This document shows, piece by piece, positions 11,318-23,444 of a DNA stretch of 64,000 nucleotides (positions within the stretch are counted from its first letter, which is position 1; each line of letters begins with the position of its first letter). The stretch is taken from positions 116,200 through 180,199 of the forward strand of contig NZ_JARACO010000006.1 of NCBI RefSeq assembly GCF_028765575.1, given 5' to 3'. The notes beneath the pieces were generated by a model, which did no database searches, was not told the DNA's origin, and was given only the letters and a program-made list of their open reading frames with translations. Position numbers and translations under genes: made by a program. This DNA is from Aliivibrio sp. S3MY1. Lineage in GTDB: Bacteria > Pseudomonadota > Gammaproteobacteria > Enterobacterales > Vibrionaceae.

Positions 11318-11465
11318 GATAAGCTCCTTTCCTTTAAGAAACAGATACCAACAACTAATTATAGCTATAGATTACCATCTCTATTACAAAACCTATGTGG
11401 TTAGTATCACACTCTTATTCGGATTTTATGAAAGTTTGATGACACCCATAATCACAATCAGATCT

Positions 11466-13094
11466 CTATTCACCCGTATACACAATCATCACTTTATCTG
11501 ATTCATTTTTGCGTATAACGGAGTAATAAGGCTCTTGTTTAACGACTTGATAATCACCTTGTACTATTGCGGAATGATTTCCTCTAAAAGAGAGTAATTT
11601 TTTCCAATGGGTACGCAAAGACCAATATAGCCCTGTCGCATCTTCCCAATTCATCATGCTATATAAGTCACCAGGCTTTGCATTTTCATCGCCATACCAG
11701 ATGGAAACACTGCCATTAGACAGTAACAAGGTCGAGGCAGCATCTCGATACTGTGCATAATTATCAGTCGTTAATTCTGGTTGTTTATCTTTATCAAACC
11801 AAGTGAGTGCATGTATTGGCGCTTTCTGTTGTGCATTAATTTGATCATTTAACGGAGTTAAGCATTGGGATGCAATCGCATGAACTTGAGGAATAAAATG
11901 ATTTTGGTTTTCTAAATCAACAATAATAAATGAAGAGCCTTCAAGTGCTTTGTATTGATTGTCTTTCTTCCACGCTTCAAATGCCTTACTGCCTTGCACT
12001 TCAAACTGTTTGGTTAATTGTGGCGTAGATTGAGATAAAACAATCCCATCAATACCAAATTTAGACACCCATGACGTTACCCACTGAATTAATAACGCGT
12101 CTTTCTCTTTGCTTTCTTGAGTCACTGCTGTGGTCGGTTTATTAATAAAGAACTCTGGCGTCGACACGCTTCCTTCATACTTAAGATCAGACCAATCAGA
12201 AGACCACCACTGTGGAATTTGACCATTCTCATCGTTAAATGCATCAAGATAGTGAGTTAGATTTTGCCCTTCTTTTGGTTGCCAATCATTCCAATAACTT
12301 GGCAGTTCACTGCTATCTTTAGGTTGAATCGTAAATTGCTGTAGATCGGCAAGACTTGGCTTAGAAGGCACAGTATCAATACCCCACACCACTCGCATTC
12401 CCAGTTGATGAGCAGAATCGATAAAGATCCTCATCTCTTGTTCGCTACCCATATTGGTATCGAGCTGAGTCCAATCTAGTGTTGCTCCGCCTGCATATGG
12501 GTATTCTGGTGTGTTTCCATCTTTACCTGGAAGCCAACCGTGAACTTGTTCTAATGGCGTCGAAAGCCACAATACATCAACACCTAACTCAGCTAAATAA
12601 TCTAACTTCTTGGTTAAGCCTGCAATATCACCACCTTTAAAGCCTTGAGCTGATGTTTGACGACCATAACTGTGGTCATTCCAACCGTTACCATTATAAA
12701 AACGATCCGTGGCGATATGATAAAACGTGGCGTTCTGCCATTGAAAATCAATCTTCTCTTTTTCTGATTCTAATACTGATATAGATTCTAATAAAAGTAA
12801 CCCACCACTATGACGGCTTGGCGTTAATGTTATCTGGCCATCTTTAACCTGAGCAATATTGCCAGAATAAGCATCAGTAACCACATCGCCTTCAGACCAC
12901 AGTTCAGAAACCGTCACTGTAACAGGCTGAATACCTAATGAAGGACATACTGTCTCTGTATGAATAGTTTTATCCGCTGAAGTAGCCTCAGTTGTTATCG
13001 GCGCGTTTGAATTATCCGTAGAGGGTAACGAGGTACTTTGACACCCGACCATAAGTGAGAGGGAGATAAGAGTTGTACACACAGATAATTTCAT
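11466..13094 (-). CDS. MalS-like GH13 lipoprotein, probably catalytically inactive
   Basis: 542 residues from the ATG at 13094, chosen because it opens a lipoprotein-type signal peptide (MKLSVCTTLISLSLMVG, Cys18); a longer frame to 13139 has no better ribosome-binding site. Residues about 122-237 resemble the alpha-amylase MalS (FYHIATDRFYNGNGWND, GGDIAGLTKKLDYLAELGV, LDTNMG, DSAHQLGMRV). The GH13 catalytic regions are replaced: DVVMNH by GIDTVPS (238-244), GFRVDTAKH by GIVLSQSTP (350-358), and the TGE acid/base region by VDLE (392-395). The nucleophile Asp and general-acid Glu therefore seem absent, so a starch-binding or other non-enzymatic outer-membrane role is more likely. The frame is intact, which argues against simple decay. 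Confidence 0.75.
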   Translation of the reverse strand: MKLSVCTTLISLSLMVGCQSTSLPSTDNSNAPITTEATSADKTIHTETVCPSLGIQPVTVTVSELWSEGDVVTDAYSGNIAQVKDGQITLTPSRHSGGLLLLESISVLESEKEKIDFQWQNATFYHIATDRFYNGNGWNDHSYGRQTSAQGFKGGDIAGLTKKLDYLAELGVDVLWLSTPLEQVHGWLPGKDGNTPEYPYAGGATLDWTQLDTNMGSEQEMRIFIDSAHQLGMRVVWGIDTVPSKPSLADLQQFTIQPKDSSELPSYWNDWQPKEGQNLTHYLDAFNDENGQIPQWWSSDWSDLKYEGSVSTPEFFINKPTTAVTQESKEKDALLIQWVTSWVSKFGIDGIVLSQSTPQLTKQFEVQGSKAFEAWKKDNQYKALEGSSFIIVDLENQNHFIPQVHAIASQCLTPLNDQINAQQKAPIHALTWFDKDKQPELTTDNYAQYRDAASTLLLSNGSVSIWYGDENAKPGDLYSMMNWEDATGLYWSLRTHWKKLLSFRGNHSAIVQGDYQVVKQEPYYSVIRKNESDKVMIVYTGE

Positions 13095-13188
13095 CGAAAT
13101 CAGCAGCCTAATAAAAGAGAGAACATCAATTGTAGTCATTGTTAGGTATATTATTAACCTCTAATTTTCGAAAATACGATATCTAGAC

Positions 13189-13214
13189 AAAAAAATACCC
13201 CGCAACAGCGGGGC
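13189..13214 (-). terminator. glyQS terminator
   Basis: CCCCGC-tgtt-GCGGGG stem on the minus strand followed by a U-run, 24 bp after the glyS stop. Confidence 0.9.
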
Positions 13215-13237
13215 ATTTCATGAAATAGAGCTATTTC

Positions 13238-15319
13238 TTATTTTTGAAGAAGAGAAATATCCGCAATATCTAAGAATAAATTACGTAGCTTATTTAGTAA
13301 GGTTAAACGGTTAAGTTTAAGCGCTTCATCGTCAGCCATAACCATAACACCATCGAAGAACGCATCAACAGGCTCACGTAGCTCAGCTAAGCGGCTTAGT
13401 GCTTCTTGATAGTTACCAGCAGCAAATACAGGCTCTAGTGCTTCAGCTAGGATCTCAACTTTCTCTGCCAATACTTTCTCAGCATCTTCTTGTAGAAGAG
13501 CCAGATCGATTTCTTGAGCCAGTTCACCATCGAATTTCGCAAGGATATTACCGACACGCTTATTCGCAGCCGCTAGTGATTCAGCAGCGTCTAGTTCACG
13601 GAAGTGAGATACCGCTTTCACGCGCTTATCAAAATCAGCTGGTTTAGTCGGACGACGAGCAAGTACCGCTTGGATGATGTCTACACTGAAACCTTCATCT
13701 TGGTACCATGCACGGAAACGACCTAGCATGAAATCAATTACGTCATTCTCAACATTCGCGTTGGTTAACTTCGTTGTGCCGTCTTCTAGCGCAAATAAAG
13801 ATTGCGCCTTAGTGACTAAATCAACGAGGTCTAAGTTGTAATCTTTTTCAACGATGATGCGTAGGATGCCCAGTGCAGCACGACGAAGTGCAAATGGATC
13901 AGAACCTTTTGGCGCTTGACCAATGCCGAAGATACCCACAAGTGTATCTAGCTTATCTGCCATTGCTACTGATGCAGATACATCAGTACTTGGTAGATCA
14001 TCACCAGCGAAACGCGGCATGTATTGCTCATAAAGCGCTAATGCAACTTGTGCATCTTCACCATCATGCGTTGCATAGTGCATACCCATAACACCTTGCG
14101 TATCTGTAAATTCAAATACCATTGATGTCATTAAGTCACATTTAGCCAGTAGACCTGCACGTTGAGATTTCTCAACATCTGCACCGATTTGCTCAGCGAT
14201 GTAGCCTGCAAGCTCAGTAATACGGTCTGTTTTGTCTTTGATTGTGCCCAGTTGCTTTTGGAAGATTGCTTGCTCTAGTTCAGGTAGACGGTCGATAAGC
14301 GGGCGCTTACGGTCTGTATTAAAGAAGAATTCAGCATCAGCAAGACGCGGACGAACCACTTTCTCATTACCTTCGATAATGTGACGAGGCTCTTTAGATT
14401 CGATGTTAGTAACAAAGATGAAGTTAGGAAGTAGGTTCTTCTCTTGATCGTATACTGGGAAGTACTTTTGATCGCCCTTCATTGTGTAAACTAATGCTTC
14501 TGAAGGAACATTTAAAAACTCTTGCTCGAACTTAGCGGTTAATACCACAGGCCATTCAACCAGAGACGTTACTTCTTCAACTAATTCATCTTCTAGATCC
14601 GCAATACCACCCACTTCTTGAGCTGCTTTTTGAGCATCAGCAAGAATGATTGCTTTACGCGCATCGTAGTCAGCCATTACTTTACCGCGCTCTTCTAAGA
14701 TCGCAGGGTATTGGTCAGCAGAATCAATCGTAAACTCGCTTTCACCCATGAAACGGTGACCACGAAGTGTACGAGTAGAAGCAACACCTAGGATAGAGCC
14801 TTCAACTAATTCATCACCCAATAGGATAGTCAGTGTTTTCACTGGACGAATAAATTGAATGTCTGAGTTACCCCAACGCATTGCTTTAGGAATTGGTAAA
14901 CCAGCAAGTGCTTTTGCTGCTAATTCAACAACAAGCTCTTGTACAGGTTGGCCTTTAACCGCTTCTTTATGAAGTAACCATTCGCCTTTGTCTGTTTTTA
15001 GACGCTCAGCTTGTTCAACCGTAATACCATTACCACGAGCCCAACCTTGAGCTGCTTTGGTTGGATTACCGTCAGCATCAAATGCAGATGCGATAGCTGG
15101 ACCACGTTTCTCAACGATTTTATCTGCTTGGCCTTCGTCTAATTGAGCCACTTTAAGTGCTAGACGACGAGGGGTTGCGTACCATTTAACCCCTTGGTGT
15201 GCTAAATCAGCCGCTTTAAGACCAGCTTCAAAGTTAGCTGCAAATGCTTCAGCTAATGAACGAAGTGCTTTTGGTGGAAGCTCTTCAGTGCCTAATTCGA
15301 TTAGAAAATTCTTCGCCAT
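13238..15319 (-). CDS. glyS: Glycine--tRNA ligase beta subunit
   Basis: 693 residues, the usual size for the beta chain of the heterotetrameric bacterial glycyl-tRNA synthetase. It opens with the characteristic [19 protein letters not shown] and contains the HD-like and C-terminal anticodon-binding (DALR-like) regions. With GlyQ it charges tRNA-Gly; the beta chain supplies tRNA recognition. It starts 2 bp after glyQ ends, so the two subunits are co-translated from one operon. Confidence 0.97.
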   Translation of the reverse strand: MAKNFLIELGTEELPPKALRSLAEAFAANFEAGLKAADLAHQGVKWYATPRRLALKVAQLDEGQADKIVEKRGPAIASAFDADGNPTKAAQGWARGNGITVEQAERLKTDKGEWLLHKEAVKGQPVQELVVELAAKALAGLPIPKAMRWGNSDIQFIRPVKTLTILLGDELVEGSILGVASTRTLRGHRFMGESEFTIDSADQYPAILEERGKVMADYDARKAIILADAQKAAQEVGGIADLEDELVEEVTSLVEWPVVLTAKFEQEFLNVPSEALVYTMKGDQKYFPVYDQEKNLLPNFIFVTNIESKEPRHIIEGNEKVVRPRLADAEFFFNTDRKRPLIDRLPELEQAIFQKQLGTIKDKTDRITELAGYIAEQIGADVEKSQRAGLLAKCDLMTSMVFEFTDTQGVMGMHYATHDGEDAQVALALYEQYMPRFAGDDLPSTDVSASVAMADKLDTLVGIFGIGQAPKGSDPFALRRAALGILRIIVEKDYNLDLVDLVTKAQSLFALEDGTTKLTNANVENDVIDFMLGRFRAWYQDEGFSVDIIQAVLARRPTKPADFDKRVKAVSHFRELDAAESLAAANKRVGNILAKFDGELAQEIDLALLQEDAEKVLAEKVEILAEALEPVFAAGNYQEALSRLAELREPVDAFFDGVMVMADDEALKLNRLTLLNKLRNLFLDIADISLLQK

Positions 15320-15321
15320 GA

Positions 15322-16254
15322 TTACTTCTCCTCAGTTGCTGTCGGTTTATTAGAACGACACATAGGGAAGCCTAGTGCTTCACGTGATGCATAATACGCT
15401 TCTGCAACCGATTTAGTTAGGTTACGAATGCGAAGAATGTAACGTTGACGCTCTGTTACTGAGATCGCTTTACGAGCATCTAACAGGTTGAATGCATGAC
15501 CTGCTTTTAGAATGCGCTCGTACGCTGGAAGCGGTAGCGGCTTTTCAAGTTCAAGCAACTCTTTACACTCTTTCTCACACTGATCGAAGAAACCAAATAG
15601 GAAATCAACGTCTGCGTGTTCAAAGTTGTACGTCGATTGCTCAACTTCGTTTTGGTGGAAAATGTCACCATAAGTAACCACACCTTGAGGGCCGTTGTTC
15701 CATACAAGATCGTAAACCGAATCTACTTCTTGAATGTACATAGCAAGACGCTCAATACCGTAAGTAATTTCACCAGTAACTGGTTTACACTCAAGGCCAC
15801 CTACTTGTTGGAAGTAAGTAAATTGCGTTACTTCCATGCCGTTTAGCCAGATTTCCCAACCTAGACCCCAAGCACCCAGTGTAGGGTTTTCCCAGTTGTC
15901 TTCTACGAAACGAATATCATGCACAAGAGGATCGATACCAAGCACTTCTAAAGAACCTAAGTACAGCTCTTGAATGTTATCTGGAGAAGGCTTTAACGCT
16001 ACCTGAAATTGATAGTAGTGCTGCAGACGGTTAGGGTTTTCACCATAACGGCCATCCGTAGGACGACGAGATGGTTGAACATAAGCGGTAGCCATTGGCT
16101 CTGGGCCAAGTGCACGCAGACATGTCATTGGGTGAGACGTACCTGCGCCCACTTCCATATCTAATGGCTGTACAATCGTACAACCCTGTTGTGCCCAATA
16201 ATCCTGCAGCGCGAGGATCATTCCCTGGAAGGTTTTGATATCGTATTTTTGCAT
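15322..16254 (-). CDS. glyQ: Glycine--tRNA ligase alpha subunit
   Basis: 310 residues. It has the alpha-chain signature [25 protein letters not shown] and the class II catalytic core segments ([37 protein letters not shown]). It forms glycyl-adenylate. First gene of the glyQS operon; a TATACT -10-like element lies about 45 bp upstream, with no clear -35. Confidence 0.97.
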   Translation of the reverse strand: MQKYDIKTFQGMILALQDYWAQQGCTIVQPLDMEVGAGTSHPMTCLRALGPEPMATAYVQPSRRPTDGRYGENPNRLQHYYQFQVALKPSPDNIQELYLGSLEVLGIDPLVHDIRFVEDNWENPTLGAWGLGWEIWLNGMEVTQFTYFQQVGGLECKPVTGEITYGIERLAMYIQEVDSVYDLVWNNGPQGVVTYGDIFHQNEVEQSTYNFEHADVDFLFGFFDQCEKECKELLELEKPLPLPAYERILKAGHAFNLLDARKAISVTERQRYILRIRNLTKSVAEAYYASREALGFPMCRSNKPTATEEK

Positions 16255-16472
16255 AATTTAATTCGCGCGATGGTTGATAAATATAACCAAGAAGTATACC
16301 TCGCTGACCCCTCTGGGAGTAGCAAAAATAAGCACTTTATGAAAATTCACTTTGAGTTTACGGCCTAAGCAATGAAATAAGGGCCTATCTTGGCTCTTTA
16401 TCTCTGTTTGGTGTTGAGGTATGTTGTTAAAACAATCAATACACCCACTCTCTAATTATCACGGTAGTCATA

Positions 16473-17720
16473 ATGAAGTTTACTCAATTTGGCGAAAAAT
16501 TTACTCGTTACAGCGGGATCACCCAATTAATGGATGATCTAAATGATGGCCTACGCACCCCTGGCGCAATCATGCTCGGTGGCGGTAACCCAGCAGGAAT
16601 TCCCGCCATGCTCGACTACTTTAAAGACGCCTCACAACAAATGCTCGATTCTGGTGAACTGATTGCTGCAATGGCTAATTATGATGGCCCACAAGGTAAA
16701 GACTCTTTTGTTAAAGCATTAGCAAACCTATTAAAAGAGACTTACGGTTGGGATATTTCAGAGAAAAACATCTCTCTCACTAATGGGTCTCAAAGTGCTT
16801 TTTTCAGTCTATTTAATCTGTTAGCCGGAACTTATGCTGATGGCTCTAAAAAGAAAATTTTATTGCCTCTTGCGCCTGAATACATTGGTTATGCGGATTC
16901 TGAATTAGAAGTTGATAGCTTCATATCTTATCGTCCAGAGATTGAATTACTCGACAACGGTTTGTTTAAATACCACGTCGATTTTAGTCAGCTTAACGTT
17001 GATGATTCTGTCGGCGCCATTTGTGTTTCTCGCCCTACCAATCCGACAGGCAATGTAATTACTGATGATGAAGTGATTAAGCTGGATAAACTAGCGCGTG
17101 AAAATAATATTCCATTAATTCTCGATAATGCTTATGGCACCCCTTTCCCGAATATTATCTTTGAAGACGTCACGCCATTTTGGAATGAAAACACCATTCT
17201 TTGTATGAGCCTTTCTAAATTAGGTTTACCGGGCTTACGCTGTGGCATCGTGATTGCCAATGAGGCAATGACAGAAGCGATGACCAATCTAAACGGCATT
17301 ATCAATTTAGCGCCGGGAAGTATGGGGCCAGCTATTGGTCTACACATGATTGAGTCAGGTGATTTATTACGTTTAAGTGAAGAGGTTATACAACCGTTCT
17401 ACCGTCATAAATCTCAAGCTGCCGTTAAGATGCTACAAACGGCGATTATCGATCCTCGTTTTCGAATTCATAAACCTGAAGGGGCGATTTTCTTGTGGCT
17501 ATGGTTTGATCAGCTGCCAATCACCACAATGGAACTGTACAAACGCTTAAAAGCACGTGGCGTATTAATTGTTCCTGGAGAGTATTTCTTTATCGGCCAA
17601 GACGACAGTTGGGATCACGCTCACCAATGTTTACGCATGAACTACGTTCAAGATGAAGATATGATGCAAAAAGGCATTAATATTATTGCAGAAGAAGTAT
17701 TGAAGGCATATTCAGAGTAA
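16473..17720 (+). CDS. avtA: Valine--pyruvate aminotransferase AvtA
   Basis: 415 residues, close to the 417 of E. coli AvtA. Fold-type I PLP aminotransferase with CVSRPTNPTGNV, the PLP-lysine segment CMSLSKLGLPGLRCG and the AvtA-like C-terminus (PEGAIFLWLWF, ARGVLIVPGEYFF). It interconverts valine/2-oxoisovalerate with pyruvate/alanine. Monocistronic and divergent from glyQ. It could partly cover the last transamination step of valine synthesis, relevant because ilvE is missing from the ilv operon in this window. Confidence 0.93.
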   Translation: MKFTQFGEKFTRYSGITQLMDDLNDGLRTPGAIMLGGGNPAGIPAMLDYFKDASQQMLDSGELIAAMANYDGPQGKDSFVKALANLLKETYGWDISEKNISLTNGSQSAFFSLFNLLAGTYADGSKKKILLPLAPEYIGYADSELEVDSFISYRPEIELLDNGLFKYHVDFSQLNVDDSVGAICVSRPTNPTGNVITDDEVIKLDKLARENNIPLILDNAYGTPFPNIIFEDVTPFWNENTILCMSLSKLGLPGLRCGIVIANEAMTEAMTNLNGIINLAPGSMGPAIGLHMIESGDLLRLSEEVIQPFYRHKSQAAVKMLQTAIIDPRFRIHKPEGAIFLWLWFDQLPITTMELYKRLKARGVLIVPGEYFFIGQDDSWDHAHQCLRMNYVQDEDMMQKGINIIAEEVLKAYSE

Positions 17721-17870
17721 ATAAATTTGTACTCATGACTCATTGCTTTTCCATCACCAACAAATGGCAATATCAAGTGTTGAATGATCATCAATGACAA
17801 ACAGCATTGGTGATTCCAAAGCAATAAGTCATCACTATTTCTAATACCCGCTGTAATAAAATACAGACAC

Positions 17871-17895
17871 AAAAAAGGCGCTATCACAGCGCCTT
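17871..17895 (-). terminator. ibpA terminator
   Basis: GGCGCT-gtgat-AGCGCC stem on the minus strand followed by six U, 27 bp after the ibpA stop. Confidence 0.9.
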
Positions 17896-17921
17896 CATTT
17901 CAAATTTTTACCAATATACGA

Positions 17922-18356
17922 TTAGCTTTCCAGTAAGTTACTGCCGTTGATAGCAATCTTACGTGGTTGCATCGCTTCTGGAATTTCACGCTCTAAATCA
18001 ACATGCAGCAAACCATTCTCCATGGTAGCGCCCACCACTTTCACATAATCCGCTAACTGGAATTTACGTTCAAAATTACGCTCTGCAATACCTTGATATA
18101 AATAGGCTTTAGTTTCATCAGCATCAGGACGTTCACCACGCACAATCAGCATGTTTTCGTGTTGAGTTAAATCGATCTGTTCTTCAGCAAAACCCGCCAC
18201 CGCCATGGTTATACGGTAGTTATGTTCCGATTTTTGCTCGATGTTGTACGGAGGGTAACCGCCATTTGTTTTTGCCGTGTTATTTTCCATTAGATTGAAA
18301 AGACGATCAAAACCAATTGCTGAACGGTACAGTGGAGTGAAATCTACATTACGCAT
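17922..18356 (-). CDS. ibpA: Small heat-shock protein IbpA (Hsp20)
   Basis: 144 residues from the ATG at 18356, chosen because AAAGGAT lies 7 bases upstream and [20 protein letters not shown] is the known IbpA start; an upstream in-frame ATG adds 12 atypical residues. The alpha-crystallin domain runs from about residue 38 to 125 ([19 protein letters not shown]), followed by the short C-terminal IAIN segment. It holds unfolding proteins at inclusion bodies for ClpB/DnaK. Its 5' leader has a ROSE-like thermometer pattern. Confidence 0.95.
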   Translation of the reverse strand: MRNVDFTPLYRSAIGFDRLFNLMENNTAKTNGGYPPYNIEQKSEHNYRITMAVAGFAEEQIDLTQHENMLIVRGERPDADETKAYLYQGIAERNFERKFQLADYVKVVGATMENGLLHVDLEREIPEAMQPRKIAINGSNLLES

Positions 18357-18420
18357 AATACTATCCTTTACTTTAAGCAATAGTGAGCACAACTACCCCA
18401 AGCTTGGGTCCTTAGTTGAC
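18357..18420 (-). promoter_or_regulatory. Candidate ROSE-type RNA thermometer in the ibpA leader
   Basis: On the minus strand the leader carries a CCCAAGCTTGGG hairpin and then TTGCTT, which faces the ribosome-binding site AAGGAT with the imperfect pairing (U-U and G-G mismatches) typical of ROSE elements in ibpA leaders. The pattern is seen; temperature control is inferred from the family. Confidence 0.55.
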
Positions 18421-18612
18421 TCTATCAAATTATAAGACTTTCCATTTTGGACAAGTCATTTTCAAAAGACCCTTGCGGCATCCTCTTCATAACTAGATAT
18501 GTGGCTCAGTGAGTTTACTTTCAAGAGAATAGCCAAAAAAATTTCCAATTCCCGTTCAAAACTAATACTAACCAACTGAACTACAAACGGAAATAAACCC
18601 CAAATTCCAGAC

Positions 18613-18641
18613 AAAAAAAGCACCGCTAATTAGCAGTGCTT
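18613..18641 (-). terminator. Terminator of the dnaA-dnaN-recF-gyrB unit
   Basis: AAGCACtGCTAATTAGCgGTGCTT read on the minus strand, followed by a U-run. It lies 143 bp beyond the gyrB stop, with an ERIC-like element between. Confidence 0.85.
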
Positions 18642-18662
18642 CTTAATATTCAACTTAAGCAT

Positions 18663-18780
18663 TTATGATTCTAGATGAAGTCAGTTCATTCTAATTCAAG
18701 AAGAAGGCGCGGAGCTTATGAACATAAGTGAGCACCTTCGACGCAGAAGTAGGACTAACTGGCAAAATATAGAATTATAA
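18663..18780. repeat. ERIC-like imperfect palindrome
   Basis: About 118 bp with imperfect terminal inverted repeats (TTATGATTCTAGA against TATAGAATTATAA) and a central hairpin whose core, GGAGCTTATGAACATAAGTGAG, resembles the ERIC core GGAGCTTACATAAGTAAGTGA. The ends differ from the enterobacterial ERIC ends. It lies immediately downstream of gyrB, before the operon terminator, and would be transcribed as a long hairpin in the gyrB 3' UTR. Confidence 0.6.
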
Positions 18781-18783
18781 AAT

Positions 18784-21204
<2,421 letters not shown>

Positions 21205-21218
21205 TTACTCTCGCGTTT

Positions 21219-22298
21219 TTATCCTTGGGCTATTTTGCCATGTTCTATCTTGAACATCTTGCTTTCTTCATCATACATCTCTGCAATCTGATCAGCAGTT
21301 ATTGAACTGATAAACACCTGTGCCTTTGTCTGTTTCAAATATTGAGCCAGCAATTGGCGACGGTGACTATCCAGTTCAGAAGCAAAATCGTCTATTAAAT
21401 AGATGCACTGCTTTCCTGTTGCCTCAGTTAAATGTTGTCCTTGCGCTAATCGTAGCGCACATACCATCAACTTAAGTTGACCACGAGACAACACATCCTC
21501 AACAGGAGTGCCTGCAACTTTAATTCGTAAGTCGGCTTTATTTGGGCCGCCGACGGTATAGCCCAGCTGTTTATCTCGCTCAAAGTTTTTCTTGAGCAAA
21601 TCTGCGTATGGGGTTTCTCTGTCCCAACCGCGATAGTATGACAGCTTTATGTCATATTCAGGTAAGAATGCCTGACATATTTGTTGAGTCGCTTCAGATA
21701 TGTGATTGATGTAGTCTACACGCCATTGATCTATTTTTTCAGCCAATTGCGCCAGTTCTAAATCCCAGTAGCTTAACTCTCGATAACTGTGTGCCGTTTT
21801 TAATAATGCGTTACGTTGTTTAGTTAGCCGCTTCACTCGACTCCACGCTTCATAAAAAGCAGGTTCCACGTGAAACACTCCCCAATCAATAAACGCTCGG
21901 CGAAATTTAGGGCCATCAGTAACTAATTCAAACCCTTCAGGGTGGATCAGTTGAAGTGGTAAAACCTTGGCTAATTGTGCCAGTTTTTGACCACTTTCTC
22001 CGCCTATTTTAACTTCCGTTGTTCCATCACGCTGTTTATTTATGCCGATTGGCAATTCAAACTTATCTGGAGTGGTAAAACGTCCATGAATAAAAAGCTC
22101 GTCACAGTCATTTCGAATAATTCGACCTGTTAACGAGCTTTTAAATGAACGACCGTGTCCGAGCAAATATATCGCTTCTAAAACACTGGTTTTGCCACTG
22201 CCATTAGCACCAGTAACAAAGTTAAATCCTGATGATAATTGAATATCGCACGTCTTTATATTGCGAAAATCATTAATAATTAAGCGTGATAATGGCAT
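21219..22298 (-). CDS. recF: DNA replication and repair protein RecF
   Basis: 359 residues. SMC-like ATPase with Walker [10 protein letters not shown] (residues 30-38), the [18 protein letters not shown] signature and the [12 protein letters not shown]alker B region. RecF with RecOR loads RecA at gaps and helps restart forks. It lies 14 bp after dnaN. A parS-like palindrome lies inside the gene (21862-21877). Confidence 0.97.
   Translation of the reverse strand: MPLSRLIINDFRNIKTCDIQLSSGFNFVTGANGSGKTSVLEAIYLLGHGRSFKSSLTGRIIRNDCDELFIHGRFTTPDKFELPIGINKQRDGTTEVKIGGESGQKLAQLAKVLPLQLIHPEGFELVTDGPKFRRAFIDWGVFHVEPAFYEAWSRVKRLTKQRNALLKTAHSYRELSYWDLELAQLAEKIDQWRVDYINHISEATQQICQAFLPEYDIKLSYYRGWDRETPYADLLKKNFERDKQLGYTVGGPNKADLRIKVAGTPVEDVLSRGQLKLMVCALRLAQGQHLTEATGKQCIYLIDDFASELDSHRRQLLAQYLKQTKAQVFISSITADQIAEMYDEESKMFKIEHGKIAQG
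21862..21877. promoter_or_regulatory. parS-like site inside recF
   Basis: GGTTCCACGTGAAACA matches the parS consensus TGTTTCACGTGAAACA at 14 of 16 bases, keeping the CACGTG core and the whole right arm. It lies about 10 kb from oriC. Function is inferred. Confidence 0.5.
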
Positions 22299-22312
22299 TG
22301 AAAATTAATATC

Positions 22313-23413
22313 TTATAGACGAATTGGCATAACAACATATTGTGCTTCATCATTAGCGCAATCTTCTACTAATGCACTTGCATTCGCGGTTGTCATTGAG
22401 ATTCGTACACGTTCACATTTTAATGTATTCAATACGTCGATAACATAGCTAACATTAAAACCGATCTCGATATCATCACCCTGGAAATCAACGTCTAAGA
22501 TTTCTTCTGCTTCTTCTTGCTCAGGGTTATTTGCCGTAATACGCATTTGGTTGTTCGCTAAATTAACACGAACCCCACGGAATTTCTCATTCGATAAAAT
22601 CGCCGCTCGAGCAAATGCTTGGCGCAACTCATCACAATCAGCTTCTAATGTCTTGTTACTGCTTTGTGGCATTACACGTCGGTAATCAGGAAAACGTCCA
22701 TCAACCAGCTTAGAAGTAAAAACAAAATTATTCACTTCAGCTCGAACATTCGAATTACCAAACTGTAAAGTAACACTCTGATCTGGTGAGTCAAGTAGAC
22801 GAACCAGCTCTTGGATGCCTTTGCGTGGCATGATCACTTGTTGTTCAGGAAGCTCAGACTCCACAGGCATATTACATACTGCCATTCGGTGACCATCGGT
22901 TGCTACAGAACGGAAGATATTGCCTTGGGTTTCAAACATCATACCATTGAGGTAATAACGAACATCTTGGTTCGCCATTGAAAATTGTGTGCTTTCAATT
23001 AGTTTGCGAAGCTGTGCCTGAGAAAGAGTAATTTCTACCTCACTCTGCCAACCTTCAATATTTGGAAAATCATTCGCTGGTAATGTTGCCAATGTGAATC
23101 GACTGCGGCCAGAACGAACTAATACGCGATCACCTTCCAATATAATAGTAATCGTTGCGCTGTCAGGTAGACCACGACAAATGTCTAGGAACTTACGCGA
23201 TGGAACCGTAACGGCACCCGCTTCAAAATCCCCTTCCAAAGTAATTCGACTGATCAGCTCTACTTCTAAATCGGTTGCGGTCATTGAGAGTTGACCATTT
23301 TCTACCTGAAGTAAGATATTACCTAAGATTGGCAATGATGGACGGCCACCTAGGGCACCAGATACTTGTTGCAGTGGCTTTAATAGCAAGCTGCGTTCAA
23401 TAGAAAATTTCAT
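22313..23413 (-). CDS. dnaN: DNA polymerase III beta sliding clamp DnaN
   Basis: 366 residues, the canonical length of the three-domain beta clamp (MKFSIERSLLLKPLQQVSGALGGRPSLPILGN at the start; C-terminal YVVMPIRL, which forms part of the peptide-binding pocket). The dimeric ring tethers polymerases to DNA and, with Hda, helps inactivate DnaA. Second gene of the cluster, 31 bp after dnaA. Confidence 0.98.
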   Translation of the reverse strand: MKFSIERSLLLKPLQQVSGALGGRPSLPILGNILLQVENGQLSMTATDLEVELISRITLEGDFEAGAVTVPSRKFLDICRGLPDSATITIILEGDRVLVRSGRSRFTLATLPANDFPNIEGWQSEVEITLSQAQLRKLIESTQFSMANQDVRYYLNGMMFETQGNIFRSVATDGHRMAVCNMPVESELPEQQVIMPRKGIQELVRLLDSPDQSVTLQFGNSNVRAEVNNFVFTSKLVDGRFPDYRRVMPQSSNKTLEADCDELRQAFARAAILSNEKFRGVRVNLANNQMRITANNPEQEEAEEILDVDFQGDDIEIGFNVSYVIDVLNTLKCERVRISMTTANASALVEDCANDEAQYVVMPIRL

Positions 23414-23444
23414 AATACTCGTTTATTTAAAAGTAGATAATGAC

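Noticed and set aside
15376..15391. TGCTTCACGTGATGCA in glyQ as a third parS site
   Set aside because: Only 13 of 16 matches with both arms altered; such matches are expected by chance in this AT-rich coding context.
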